From the NCBI GenBank assembly GCA_025266875.1, contig JALLLT010000046.1, positions 186,001-250,000 of the forward strand: a stretch of DNA of 64,000 nucleotides, in the 5' to 3' direction. Every line of letters starts with the position of its first letter. Within the stretch, counting starts at the first letter, position 1. Under the pieces are notes generated by a model that saw only the letters and a program-made list of their open reading frames with translations, ran no database searches and was not told where the DNA came from. The DNA is from Fennellomyces sp. T-0311. Taxonomy: Eukaryota; Mucoromycota; Mucoromycetes; Mucorales; Lichtheimiaceae. Shown here piece after piece: positions 10,820-22,681 of the stretch. Position numbers and translations under genes: made by a program.

Positions 10820-12733
10820 CTAAGAAATACGTTTGGTGACGTGAACTTGCATACCACCTTTCATCGGCAATGTCAAGGAAGGATAATATGTAATATGCTG
10901 GCCAGTCACTAGCGTAAACTTGTACCGCTGCATCATTGTGGCAATAGCAACAACTGCTTCCAAAACGGCAAGGTTTTGACCTAACGGATTTACATTAATA
11001 AAATAATTCGATTTTCTGTAGCATTACTTTACCAAGGCAAACTCGAGGACCCCCATGAAAAACAGGCCATTTCCCTTGGGTCTCCCTTTTCAACTTTCCA
11101 TCCTCATCTATCCATCGCTCAGGACGATACTCCTGAGCATCTGAGCCCCATATTTTTGCTGATCGACCCATCGCGTACGATGACCACGTTGCAACGTCTC
11201 CTTTCTTGATATGTGTTCCGTCTGGCCATATGTCATCTTCAAGGGCGCTACGAGATGCAATTGCCACTGGAGGATGCAGTCTCAGCGTCTCATACATGCT
11301 ATACTTGTGGTTGATATGGCGACTAATATGGGAAAAATACGGAAACTTACACTGCGTGGGCATAGGTCAGTGACTTGACAATCTCATAAAGAGTTGGTGA
11401 ATCTGTGGACACCTTTGGCCAATATTTTTCAATTTCAGCTAGCAGCTTAGCTTCAATTCTTGGGTGCAACATTAAATTGTAGAATGTCCACGAAAGTGTC
11501 TGAGCAGTTGTGTCTCTTCCTGCAATGATAAAATTCAAGACAGTGTCACGCAGATCTCGATCGCTGAGCGTTTCGCCATTCTGATCGCGTGTCGCCATGA
11601 ATTTAGACAGCAAGTCATTGAACTCCTTTCCTTGTTCGAGCTGGTCTCGCCGTTCTCGAATGATACGATATGCAAAATCCTCGACGACACGGTAATGATG
11701 AGAAATAGGAGTTGATCGCGGTGAGAGGATAGGTTGAAGCGACTCCCATAATCGAATAGTCGGGGTATGGAGTCGTTCGAAGCAGTTGTTTTGACAAATA
11801 TCAAATGAGGCTACAAACGGTGAAGCTTCTTTGTTTGTTGACGCGTCGAGCTGTATTCCGAATCCTAATCTAAGAAAAGGAGTAATCAAAGTCAAGGACA
11901 ATTCATTTTTAATGGCAAGTGTCATGCGTACAAAACGAACGAGTCGAGTGTAAATCGATGCATTACATCGTGAAAGTCAACAGGCTCTTCCTTCTCTGCT
12001 TTCGGATCAAAGATGTAGGAGCTGATGATATCGAGTTCTCTCACAAAGACACTAATAGAATATTTAGTCAAGAGTATATCTGTATATACTACTTTAATGC
12101 TTACTCAGTGAATCGATCGCGAAAGTTGACTATGTTAAAGATATGGCTGGCCGTTTTCCTTTGATGCCGCCAGCGCTCACCATCTGAAGTGAAAATTCCA
12201 TCACCAAGTAAGGGCTTCAAAAATCTATAGGGGCATTATCAGGGCCCTTATTATTCCAATCCTAATTATCTTACTGCATCAAAGGTGGACTCCTGATATA
12301 ATTTGCAAAGTTATCTGTAAACCTTTTAGTCACTTGCTTTCATCAAGTACCGTGCGTTGCGTACTTTTTACGATATGTTCGATGTTGCGAGGATCAATAG
12401 TGGCAATCCGCGTTGGACGCCCAATCAGGTGCATGGCCCTAAGTGTAACTGTTGATCAGGTGTGTGTGGACTAATATAGTAGTTAATACTTATTTACATT
12501 GTTGTTGTATCCAAAGCTTCGAACTGTTCAGTTAAAAATTCGGGTAATCGATCTCTGTTACCGGTCACGTAAAACAGTGAACCAACTAGTGGATGGTTCC
12601 GGACAGCAGGAATATCTTTTCTTGCTTCTGCAAAGACTGGGCGGTCATTATATTTGAGAGCCAAGAGAGCAATCGCTGCAGTGATAGATCCACCCAAAAT
12701 TGCTGCTTTGCTTGCCGTCGTTGAATCATACAT
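10820..12733 (-). CDS. Cytochrome P450 monooxygenase (copy 2)
   Basis: Paralogue of the P450 at 2594-4527, with the same exon plan and clearly conserved sequence. Visible motifs: N-terminal anchor AILGGSITAAIALLALKY, helix C region DGERWRHQRKTASHIF, I-helix AGRDTTAQTLSW, ExxR in YETLRLHPP, YRPERW, and heme loop FHGGPRVCLG. The last intron again begins inside the CLG codons, and the final exon gives NLAVLEAVVAIATMMQRYKF and ends with a TAG at 10820-10822. The start MYDSTTASKAA at 12733 is the first ATG and has a direct equivalent in copy 1. Substitutions cluster in the segment after ExxR (HPPVAIASRS against YPSVPLGSRV), a substrate-recognition region, so the two enzymes may differ in substrate. 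Membrane-bound in the ER by family knowledge. No lesion was seen. Confidence 0.9.
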
Positions 12734-14080
12734 TCGGGAAAAATTGAAAGTAAAGGAGAAAAGAAAAGGAGTGAATTTACATTATGCGAGCTTACCCATA
12801 GGTTATGCAAGCGGACTGCTGCACATGACATAATCAAAGAACCCGGAACTGATTAGTTCCGGCTTGTTTGTTGGCAAACCACTGCTTAAGCACCTGCATC
12901 GCACACAGCTTCTATAGCTAAAGTATAACTGGCCACTCTATATACATATTTTTCATTAGCCTATTGTGGCTCTCATGAATAAGCCAAGAGCACGGTAGAG
13001 GTACCCTATATTTAAAGAGTTTACTTGTTTTATGTACGGGGATAATTCCTCAAGTAGCTCCCTTCTCGGCTTCACTGCGAGTGCGTCCACGCCAAACTCC
13101 CGAAGCGCATTCATGATTATCAATCATAAACAAATATGCAGTTATCGCTATATAATATAATTATGGTTCCGCTCCCAATTCCTCAACATCAAGGCTATCT
13201 ACTGCAATTAAAGTGAGCAGATTCTCGTCTACATCGGCCAGTCAGCAAAATTTGTATACTTCGATTGACGAGAGCAGGTGTATAGATTATTTTGGTAATG
13301 TCGATTATATTGTTAATCTACATACCAGCTTATTAAAAAAGCAATTGATTGATAGCCTCCAGCCTTTTTCAATACGAATAATCTCATCTTGTAATGCTAA
13401 TATTCACGTTTGCGGAAGTTTTTACCAGCGTATTATTTGGAATACCTGACTCTTCATCATAATTGCCCCGGTTACAAATAAATACAGTTTTCTATAGTTA
13501 CCATTCGGAGGTTTTAATATTTAGTTGGGCACGCAGAAGACAACGATTGCAGTGTATTGCTAAGGGTAAAATATTCAAGTTTGATCTGAGCGAAGATCGA
13601 CGGTTGCTGTCAGCATTGAATACGATCTGATATGTCAGGCATAAGCCATGACATTAGTTATAATTTGAAGGTTCTGTCAGTATATCTATTCGCAAATATA
13701 TTACGACTCTTTTTTCATGCCGGCGGCTAGTTTCTACGAAAGCCGAAGTTGCACGAATTACCGATCTGTTCAACATTAAACAAGCTATCTCTTCGATCGC
13801 ACAATACATGTTTTACCCGCAATGGCAGAATTCAACCAATAAGTTATGTAACATATATACTACTACTACTTTTAGGAATAATTGATTCCCGGTTACGTAC
13901 ATACTCAGGTATTTCATTCCTTATTGGTTATAATCGAAAAGTAACAGATCTTTTTAGTAGTTGATGCAATGGATATATTTATATGATGGCTGTATTGTTA
14001 CAACAGGTCCGTATGTACATATGAGAATATAAAAAAAAGGATAAGAAATTAAAAAGATACAATACAAGGAACAAGATAAT
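12734..14080. other. Intergenic upstream of P450 copy 2
   Basis: AT-rich spacer holding the P450 copy 2 promoter and the 3' end of the phosphate transporter. No gene or repeat family recognised. Confidence 0.4.
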
Positions 14081-15769
14081 TTATCGAAGGTAGACGAAGG
14101 ATGGGCCATAGGCGCAGAAAGCATATACAAGACCAGACACGAGACCAGCGGCTGGCAAAGTGATAACCCAACCAGACATGGTGAGAGCAAGCATCTTCCA
14201 GTTCACGGCACGAAGATTGCCATTGCAAAGACCAACACCGACAGTGGCACCAACAATGCAGTGAGTAGTTGAGACGGGCAAATTGAGCTGGGAAGCAGTC
14301 AAGACAGTCAAGGCAGCACCCAACTCTGCAGAGAAACCACGGCTAGGAGTCAAACGAGTAATGTTGTTGCCGAGAGCGCGCATAAGACGGTAACCCATCG
14401 TGGCCAAACCAATATCGATAGCAACACCACCATATGCGAGAACCCAAATGGGGACATTAGCTTCATCACGGACTTCAGCGTTTTGCCAGATATCGAAGAT
14501 GGAGGCCAAGGGACCGACAGCGTTCGATACATCATTGGAACCGTGAGCAAACGAGGCAACCAAGGCAGTCAAGATCTGAAGGTACGAGAACATGAACTCG
14601 ACATCATCATCGTACATTTCGGCGGCGGCGTGCATCTTCTTGAGCTTATCGTTGTTCAAGTTGCGGACATCTTGGCGAATACCATGCAACAAGACAGCCA
14701 ATACGCGTTCCTTGATGGCAAACATACGTTCGCGGATAGTCTTCTTGGGCTGCTCGGCTTCAGTGTTGGACGATTCAGGAATGTCTTCGGCGGTGGCAAG
14801 CTTCTCAGAGATACGGTCGCCGGTGACCTTCTCTTCATCATCTGCCTTGGGCAAAGTGTCATTGGCAGCGGCTTCTTCGAGTTCCTTGCGAGCAGCCTCA
14901 AGACCTTCTTCGAGCGAGGGTTGCTTGGGGACCCAGTAAATGACAGGAATGTGATACCAGCGAACGTTCTCGCGGTCAATGACCAAGCGCTTGAGCCAAG
15001 GGCAAAGGAAGACGCCCATGTATATACCAATAGCACCGCCACAACCGAAGGCAATACCCAAGATGTGGCCAATTTCGAGACCCGCATCGGCAGCACCGGG
15101 GGCCTTGAAGCAAATGTAGAAAACGGCGATGGTAACAGTGAAGAAGAAGTAAACGGGGACAAGACGCAGACCCCACTTGACACTGTCGACTTGACGAAGC
15201 ACAGCGTATTTGGTGATCATGTAGATAATCGCGGCAATAGCACCGGCGAGGACGGGTGACAAGAACCATGAGACGACAATCTGGATGATACCGTTCCATG
15301 ACCAGTCAACGGCACCACCGCCGAAACCGGCGATACCGAAACCGCAGATAGCACCAATGATCGAGTGAGTGGTACTGACGGGCAAGCCAAACCGAGTAGC
15401 AGCTATTAATAAAAAAAAATTAGTAAAGCGATACTATCAAGGTAAAAGTAACTTACTCAAAACCCAGGTAGCAGAACCAATCAAGGCACACATCATGCCC
15501 ATCATAAGCATTTCAGGAGTTTCACGGAAGAGTTCGATATCGATAATACCGCTTTTGATCGTATCGGCGACACCGGAACCAAGCAACAACGCACCCAGGA
15601 ATTCAGTGAAACAGGCAGCAATACAGGCCTGAACAAGTGACAACGAGCCGGAAGAGATAGAACTGGCAAACGAGTTGGCTACGTCGTTGGCACCGATACC
15701 ATACGCATCCATGAAGGCAACCACCATGCCGACGCCAAAGATCCACGTGAAATCAAAAGGGACCATCAT
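14081..15769 (-). CDS. PHO89: Sodium/phosphate symporter, PiT family (Pho89-like)
   Basis: Plasma-membrane carrier importing inorganic phosphate with Na+ (or H+). Two exons of 313 and 1322 nt around a 54-nt intron (15403-15456) join in frame to 544 residues, the normal PiT length. Both halves of the inverted repeat are present. The first half has YGIGANDVANSFASSISSG and GLPVSTTHSIIGAICGFG. The second half has SFAHGSNDVSNAVGPLASI and NLPVSTTHCIVGATVGVG. These GANDVANS/GSNDVSNA and PVSTTH signatures are diagnostic of the family. Hydrophobic segments flank a long charged cytoplasmic loop (about residues 240-340, rich in Glu/Lys/Ala) between the halves, as in Pho89 and Neurospora Pho-4. The start is MMVPFDF at 15769; the second Met is equally possible. 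A TATA-like box lies about 110 bp upstream. The gene symbol is by family, not proven orthology. Confidence 0.95.
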
Positions 15770-15877
15770 CTTGGCTAACTAGTAATATGCTGAGCACAAG
15801 AAAAAGTTGGGAGAGAGGTTTAGATGCGGTTGAGAGGTAACAAGGAGCGAGAAAAAAGTAGAGGCTATTGAACCCAG

Positions 15878-15885
15878 TATTTATA
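15878..15885 (-). promoter_or_regulatory. TATA-like box of the phosphate transporter
   Basis: The minus strand reads TATAAATA about 110 bp upstream of the ATG, a usual spacing for a fungal TATA element. No phosphate-response site was recognised. Confidence 0.4.
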
Positions 15886-18552
15886 CGTTTGTTCGTGCGT
15901 CGTAATCTGTTTGACATATTTTTTTTGGTAGCCTAGACGATGGCCCAATCGTTTTTCATCTGAGACGCACGCTGTATTCCGAGCGAACTAAAAATTTGGG
16001 AGCGGAACTTGGGATACTCTAGAAAACCCACGTTTCTCTGCCCTCCAAAAGCCGCCGTGGCTCCGAATCTCACCAGATCGAAACCAATTGTTGCGCATGT
16101 TGCCAGCATGCTGGTCTTGTACCTTTGGTTCCGTTCACTTACATCAGGCTAGCAAGAGAATGAACGGCTTTCTTGTAAAGTCGTCATGGATATCAGGGCC
16201 AATTTCTTGTGCTACGCGAGTCCGCGCAAATGGAAAAGAGATGGACCGTGGTGTCACGCCTGCGATGTGATTGTTCCAATGGAGCCAATAGTCAACGGAG
16301 GGTGTTCCCACATGCTCTCTTGTCCACTTCAACACACAGCACTTGTGAGCTGATCACACGAGGTGCCAAACTGAAACCACTACGAAAACGCCTTCCTTAC
16401 TTTTTTTCTTTAAAGAAAAAAAAATAAACTATACATTCGGAATCCGCCACCCAACCAGGTTTGAGACAATCCGCACCACTCATGCTTCCACCCGGTCTGG
16501 GTCGCTTTAACGGACATTTTTTTTCAACTGTGAAACTTGACAACTCTTTTGATTTTAGCGTGCATGGAGTATGCAATAATCGACCACTGATTGTTTATTT
16601 CAGATTGGCTAACACAATAAGTTTCATCCACCCCCACCCCCCAAGGCTAGTTACACTGCATGAAATGCAGTAAGATCACATATGCTTTTTCTCTACTGCC
16701 TAATTACCATTCCCAGAGGGGGTCGATCCATTACGAATTTACCTTTTAGCATTACGTTGTTAAGGTTTCTCGTCAATCACAGGGGTCAACTCAGCCATAA
16801 AGCTTACTTTGTGAAACTTGAAAGATTTGATCTACTATCGAAATTGCATGAACAGATCGAATTTATCATGCACTTAACAGGCATTACCCGTTACCTGAAG
16901 TGAAAAGAACACGATGGTAATAGGCTGCCCCGCGATTCGCCAGCAATCGCGGGATTGGCATAAAATTATCTCCGATAAAAAAAGATGGGTGGACCCTATC
17001 TGTTTCTTGGCACAGGATTCGTTCATGGAACAATCCTCTTAGGTAACACGGAACCCCATACATACAAAAGCAAAGCTTCTTGTATGTAAAGTTGGCCGTA
17101 TTGGATATAACCTTAAATCTTCATAATATTGTATTTATACCATGTGGTGTACGATTATTTTAAAAGTATTTCGGATTCCAGCAAGTAAGGATAACTGCAC
17201 CACATGTGTTTGGACACACCACTTTCCATATTTGGATTAAATGCCTCTACCGAATTCTGGTAATCAACTTAATTGGACGACGGTTGTGCTGCTGGATCTC
17301 GATTTCACTATGTTTTACGATATAACATGAAAAGCTTCTATTTTCGTTTCTGAACAGGCTCAGATAACATAACTATTACGCCCAAAGAATCCAGTAATAT
17401 GGTCAATTGTGGGCATGTGATGCATTGTTTGCACTTGCATTCTCACCATGGGCCAAACCAAGACTTTCCTCCGCCGAAAACGACGGAAGCCGTGATTTTC
17501 AACACATGTCTCTGATGTAATCGGATTATAGTTTTGGATCCACCATTACCCACCACATCTGGGTTAAGCGAAAAATAAGTTACTTTAATATGCGTACACT
17601 TTAATGGCTAGTATCTATTATCCATAGTTTTACTATTTGGGGCGTTTTGTAGATGCAAATAAATTAACGATTAGAAGATCTGTTATAGTAAACAAACAAC
17701 GCCACATATATGCTGCCAAAGAAAACCCTTCGTCTTCGAAAAATAGATCGACCTTTTGTTATAGTAGTCAATTGTAAGAAACAAGTTGCTGTTGTACGTA
17801 TCCTTAGAAAATTTTGGCTCTTGAGAAAGTTATCTATGTAAGGGAAATGAAAATACAACAGAGTCATCACGGGTATTTAGTTTTATTTGTTCATAAGCAA
17901 CAATAGCACTGAATTTGTAAACACGCTTTCATCAACATACATCGCCTCAATTTTGTTACGTATTGCTACTATCCACTTCCGGAAAAGGATTCTTCTTTCC
18001 ATAGTACGAATAGGAAAAGGAAAAGCGAACAATTAGCGCTGTTGGCTCTTTCATGATTGGTAATAAAAACCTGAATTGGCCCATCAGTGATTGAATATCA
18101 TGCTACGCGTGATGGATTTGTTTTGGTATTGTATGGGTACGTGGGGAAAGACCGAACGTAATAAAGTCATCGACAATTCTTTTTATTGATATATCTCGAC
18201 CACCTGTACGTATCTATATGGGTAGTCCATGGTGTCATCAGCGCACCTGTATTCATGCTGTCACACTTCAAAATTTTCATCAGTATTCTTAAAACTACAC
18301 TATATACCATGTGTTTTAAAGGAAAATAGTCATCCGAGTGCTGTATTCAGTTTGCTTTATCTTCCTCAGAAGATTGCAACCAATCTCTAATATTGTAGAC
18401 ATATGAATAAAACCGCGCCACCACTTCTGAATCATCCTTGAAGCAATTCGTACATAAAACGTATTCTCGCTTGCTTCCTACCGATGATTGACACCAATGA
18501 CGCTTAACAATATACTTCATTCTATTCCATATGACTAGTGAGGTTAGAATAA
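15886..18552. other. Gene-poor region
   Basis: About 2.7 kb with promoter sequence of the phosphate transporter at its left end and a C-rich tract near 16630-16642. The short ORFs show no recognisable protein. No tRNA or repeat was seen. Confidence 0.4.
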
Positions 18553-19593
18553 TCAGACTAGAGTTTGCAACAAGTTGTTATTTAATCTACTAGCTACCAT
18601 ACTCTGGTTTGTGCAATTATCCATCGATAGCAGCTGATGTGTGTGGGTCTCATCAACAAGCGTAAGGAATACATCATCGGTCACTTTGCTCAAGAAGCTT
18701 ATCACTTGATAATTCTTTTTGATGAAGTAGATCACATTTTTTTCAAAGCTTTTCAACATACTACCTCAGTTTTTCTGCGTTAGAGGCAGCTATGCCGGTA
18801 CTTATCTTGCTGCTAATATACGGCGGAGTAATAAAAATTCGGTAGCAATTGTTATGCGGTGCTACTGCTATGTAGCAGAACTCGCCATCGTAAATTATCA
18901 CTGTAAAGTCTTCAGTTAATTCAAGATCCAATAGTTATACGTCACTGGTGTCATCAGATAACAGTATATTAGAGGAGTTCAGTGGATCGCCATAAGATCA
19001 TAAATACAAAAAATTCGAGCTGGGCTATTCGACTATTTTTTACATCTAAGATTTTTATGCCTTCCAAAAGGTATTCAACAATTGAAACATTATGTGATAA
19101 AGGAAGCAAGGTATCATCATCGGCTTGGTCCGTGAGGGATCATTTGGTTCCTTGCAGGCAACCAATGTCTCCATCGAATGTATCGCCGCTGATGTGGTTG
19201 GTACCTAAGAAACCGGGTGAGCTATTTTGAAAGCCTTAAATAAGCAAGTTCAAGTAAGCGAGAAATGGCGCACCTAGCAATTACAGGCTCTTCTTCCGTA
19301 TCCGGTTGCTCTCGTGTTTTTCGTTGATCATGCGAGAACTGTACATTTATTATATCCCAGTATTCAATCATCGCAGTGTAAATACCTTGAAACTGTGCCA
19401 GTTCTGCAGCATTGAGCTTGCCATAGCTGCTACGCCATGCGTTTCGTCTTTTCAAAAAAGCTTCAAGCCTTTTTTTGATCGAGTATATAATACGCGATCG
19501 GTCCTTGTTAGGGTATACTGAAGCGTATTTTCTTTCCTTATAAATGTTGACTGGCGACCAATCCTTGGGGACGGCTAAGCGGAAGTAATCCAT
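18553..19593 (-). pseudogene. Decayed gene of an unrecognised family
   Basis: Reading the minus strand from 19593, an ATG opens a good frame (MDYFRLAVPKDWSPVNIY..., rich in Lys/Arg, about 105 residues). It can splice with a consensus GT-AG intron (donor after EEPVIA, acceptor near 19187) into SGDTFDGDIGCLQGTK, where a TGA stops it. The same frame carries on beyond the stop with coding-looking sequence (SLTDQADDDTLLPLSHNVS, then EYLLEGIKILDVKNSRIAQL). It then shifts frame, meets a TAA, continues as LDLELTEDFTVIIYDGEF and APHNNCYRIFITPPYISS, and shifts again into a 68-residue frame ending at 18553. Such a chain of protein-like segments in one direction, broken by two stops and two or more shifts, fits a pseudogene of a roughly 300-residue protein. 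I do not recognise the family. Unannotated introns could explain some breaks but not the first TGA easily. Confidence 0.5.
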
Positions 19594-19720
19594 TTTGAAT
19601 TAAGAGGTGTAAGGCGCAGCTTGAATATTTACACACGTTATCTTTTATGTATGAGCAATTGCTTTCTGTTCCTTTTTAGGTCCCACACAAGCACGTAATT
19701 CACGTCAAGAAGGGAGCAAA

Positions 19721-20029
19721 CTATTCAATTACTTCCATGGTAGGACGCGTGTGGTGTTGGAATTGATCCGCCTCTCTTTGAAATTGGACACTGCCCGTTT
19801 CCACCAGACGCTCTGTATATCCTCTGATGTTGTAATTCAGTGATCTTAATATCAAGATCATCATCAACAACAAGGCCTTTTGGTTGATTTGTCGCCGGCA
19901 TTTGGACTGTATATCAAGACTACATACGTATCCAAGAGTCTTGGCAAGAATTTTGATGGAATCCGCTTTCAAATAGTACTCACATAATTCTTTGGCACAT
20001 GTACCATCACAAACTACGGATGAGAACAA
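19721..20029 (-). pseudogene. Exon-like ORF without a start codon, unknown family
   Basis: A 102-codon open frame beginning after a stop and an AG-type acceptor, with no ATG at its 5' end. The protein looks genuine: ELCEYYLKADSIKILAKTLG, NQKALLLMMILILRSLNYN, GYTERLVETGSVQFQREADQ. It ends at a TAG about 130 bp before the ATG of the decayed gene at 19593, in the same direction. It may be an earlier exon of that gene or a fragment of a related one. Function unknown. Confidence 0.35.
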
Positions 20030-20049
20030 CTAGGTTCAGGGTTATAATA

Positions 20050-20400
20050 CCTGCTCTGCATCCTGGTCGAAGCGGACCAACATTTTATTTGGGACTGTCC
20101 GCTCAACAAGTTTTGGGAAACAGCTATCCAGCAATGCCTCGACGGCCCCTCAGAGTCATCATATGATCGACCTTTCAAACAAGTTGCCAGTGAGAGAGCC
20201 GGTTGGTATTTCCTTTGAGATCTTTTGACGTGCATATTTCTCGCCATTTGGCGAGGCGGAGGGACAGTTCATTGTTGATAACTGCCCATCTTCTGGCTTG
20301 GCGGTGTTTTCGTCAAGGCTATCTGGCTACGTATTCAAATTCGGAGTAGGAAAGAAAGAGTAGGTTTATCCACACGGCCCTATGTTTCCACATACGTGCC
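20050..20400 (+). mobile_element. LINE-like retrotransposon 3' fragment
   Basis: A plus-strand frame encodes EADQHFIWDCPLNKFWETAI, the His/Cys HxxWxCPxxxxFW signature found after the reverse transcriptase of non-LTR retroelements. It continues through about 30 more residues to a TGA at 20216-20218. Further on, in another frame, GVFVKAIWLRIQIRSRKER resembles the usual basic tail of such proteins. Stops and frame changes show an inactive relic. The reverse transcriptase itself is missing, so this looks like a 5'-truncated insertion. It lies just upstream of the intronless F-box array. Confidence 0.55.
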
Positions 20401-20878
20401 CTGTATCTCTTCATAATCTAGACACTCAAAATTAAAGTCCTTATACTGAATCTATCCGTTGCTGATGCAATTGACTAGATAAGCGATAGATGTCAATATA
20501 TCGACTCGTCCATGCCAATGTACCTAGCATTATAATAAGCAACGAGGTTGCTCCAAACAAATGATCGAAAGTACGCACATAGACCATTGCAAGTGGTCAT
20601 CCATAAAAGTGTGGCTAACCGTTTATCATGCAAGATAATGATACAATGTTTATGTAAACCTTATCTATCGCCTGTGCGTCTTCATGCAGAAATGCTACGA
20701 CAGGGCTTGGTCACACGTTATCGGGGCATGTGAAAGATAGAGAAAGAAGCTTGCATGACAAAATATACGGTGTCAGAAAAAAAAAGTCGAGTTCTGCATA
20801 CTTTTACGTCATCAGACATGAATTCCTTTTGCTTTCTTTTTTCCCTTTTCACTTTCAATTGCGACTTTGACGTGGACA
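20401..20878. other. Promoter region of F-box gene 1
   Basis: Intergenic sequence with a pyrimidine-rich tract (about 20822-20852, CT-rich) immediately before the ATG. The other two F-box paralogues have a similar CT-rich leader. No other feature seen. Confidence 0.4.
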
Positions 20879-22546
20879 ATGTCAAGTTCAGCCCAAGCTG
20901 GATCGTTTTCGAAAGATGCACGCAGACCACCACACCAAAGCCACGGAAAGAAGCGCAAGACGGAAAGCTCAGTTGATCCGCGACCAAGGCTAGAGCAACT
21001 CAAACCAGCCATCTGGGACATGATCCTGAGCGATATGTGCCCTTCTCAACTGTCTATCCTAGCACAGGTGTCCAAACGTATTCAACGCATTGTTGTTGGA
21101 CTTCCCATATGGCAGCGAATCAGTGTTTCAGCGAATCTCGGTGAAATCAAAGTGCGTGGCAGACGCAGCACGTTCTTTGGTTTGGTTCATTCCGAAAGTT
21201 TCAAGATCTGCGAGATTTGTTTCAAGGGCTGCAAACGAACAACTGCTTACGAGGGATCCTTACCCGTATACATGATCGAACACAACAAACATGTCCGCTT
21301 ATGTCTGAGATGTCGTCAAGAGTATTATACCGCACACCCAGAAGAACCCAGCGGGGACATTACTCGAGAAGATTTGCAGCGCTGTGGAGGATATGTGGGC
21401 ATTGAGGCGCAAAGAGAACGGATCCAGGCGTCTCGTGAAAAGCGCGAAGAAAAGACCCAACCTGAACGTGCAGAGCGACGCAGCTATCTTCGCTCAACAC
21501 TCAAGCGCGCCGGTATTTCTCAGATGGATGAGAGCGATCAAGATATTGGCAACTTTATTCGACACGGTGCTGGAAAAGAGAAATGGCAGTCAATCGCTGA
21601 ACGAATCATCACCAGGATTCACGAACGAGGGGCAGCGAATGCACGACATGAGGCCTTGACGAATGCATTGAGCCAGCATGGAATCGATGTGCAACCAAAT
21701 TCAGAAATCCTACGTCGATACGTTGATCACGGCCAAGGTCAACTCGACGAAATCGTTGCAGTTATCGTTGAAATGCAATGGTTCTATCGCGAGACAAACT
21801 ACCAACAGCTGCAACACGTTGCTGAGGAATGCGACGAATCAGATGGTTATGCTTCGCGTCGCATTGTGAGGCATCACGTCGACACGGAGATGGGCAAAAC
21901 GCGAGCGCTTCACGAGTATGTTCGACGACGGTTGATATCATTGGGTCAATGGGAAGACGTCAGTTTGGACCATGATACAGAGGCTCGACCACCAGTCACT
22001 CTGTGGGAGCGTATTCGAACCATCAGTCAGGCGATCTGGGTTGAGGAAGCAAGAAGTAGATTCATCAATGCCGGTGTCCATGCATATCGCGCTAATCTCT
22101 TCGCCATCGAACCATCGGCTTCTACAATGACAGATCAGCTGTTTATGCAACTGTTGGATATGGGCGCCATTACATCAATCGAACCAGAGGCACGTGAGCC
22201 GCCGCCTCCGATTCCGTTTTCAATGTCGTTGCGCAACTTTATCGGTGACAGGCACTTTGACATTTTCATTGATTCGAATCGCAAGCATCTGGTCAACAGC
22301 ATCAAAAACATGTATGTTGCAGAGGTCTTGGGAAACTTGCCTCCTGGTATCTCTTCATTTATGGCACGGTGCAAACGTGATTTGAGCCTGACAAGTGTCC
22401 TTTATGATGCATTGGAACGCGAGTTCATTGTTAACGAGGTCGCTGCTATTGCCCGACAACAAAACGTTCACCCTGAATATGTCATTCATCTGCTGAAGGT
22501 CCTTCGCCAACATGGCCATATGGGTCAACATATCGCACCCAATTAG
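20879..22546 (+). CDS. F-box protein with CxxC zinc-like motif (paralogue 1)
   Basis: Intronless gene for 555 residues; the start is the ATG giving MSSSAQAG. A basic low-complexity leader (GKKRKTESS, a likely nuclear signal) is followed by an F-box-like domain at about 38-82 (LKPAIWDMILSDMCPSQL, AQVSKRIQRIV, LPIWQRI). This would bind Skp1 in an SCF ubiquitin ligase. Then comes a Cys cluster, CEICFKGC, about 30 residues before CLRCR, which could bind one zinc. The remaining 400 residues are helical, highly charged, and of no family I recognise; conserved points across the three copies are GxVGIxAQ, ALHEYVRRRL, W(D/E/N)DVSLD, ARPPxTLW and a C-terminal NVHPEYVIHLLK helix. The next paralogue starts 135 bp downstream on the same strand. 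Substrate unknown. F-box assignment is by pattern and moderately sure. Confidence 0.7.
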   Translation: MSSSAQAGSFSKDARRPPHQSHGKKRKTESSVDPRPRLEQLKPAIWDMILSDMCPSQLSILAQVSKRIQRIVVGLPIWQRISVSANLGEIKVRGRRSTFFGLVHSESFKICEICFKGCKRTTAYEGSLPVYMIEHNKHVRLCLRCRQEYYTAHPEEPSGDITREDLQRCGGYVGIEAQRERIQASREKREEKTQPERAERRSYLRSTLKRAGISQMDESDQDIGNFIRHGAGKEKWQSIAERIITRIHERGAANARHEALTNALSQHGIDVQPNSEILRRYVDHGQGQLDEIVAVIVEMQWFYRETNYQQLQHVAEECDESDGYASRRIVRHHVDTEMGKTRALHEYVRRRLISLGQWEDVSLDHDTEARPPVTLWERIRTISQAIWVEEARSRFINAGVHAYRANLFAIEPSASTMTDQLFMQLLDMGAITSIEPEAREPPPPIPFSMSLRNFIGDRHFDIFIDSNRKHLVNSIKNMYVAEVLGNLPPGISSFMARCKRDLSLTSVLYDALEREFIVNEVAAIARQQNVHPEYVIHLLKVLRQHGHMGQHIAPN

Positions 22547-22681
22547 CTGTTCTAAGCTTTGTCCCAGTAGTCCCCATTGCGTGTAAAAAAATAAAATAAA
22601 AAGTAGCGTCAAATGGCATCGTATAAAGTCAGTCGCACTTTAATTTTGCTCTTCTTTTCTCTCTTCCTCTTTCAAGAAAAA

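Noticed and set aside
16144..16335. Possible retroelement fragment in the spacer after the phosphate transporter
   Set aside because: No reverse transcriptase, integrase or zinc-knuckle signature could be read in any frame.
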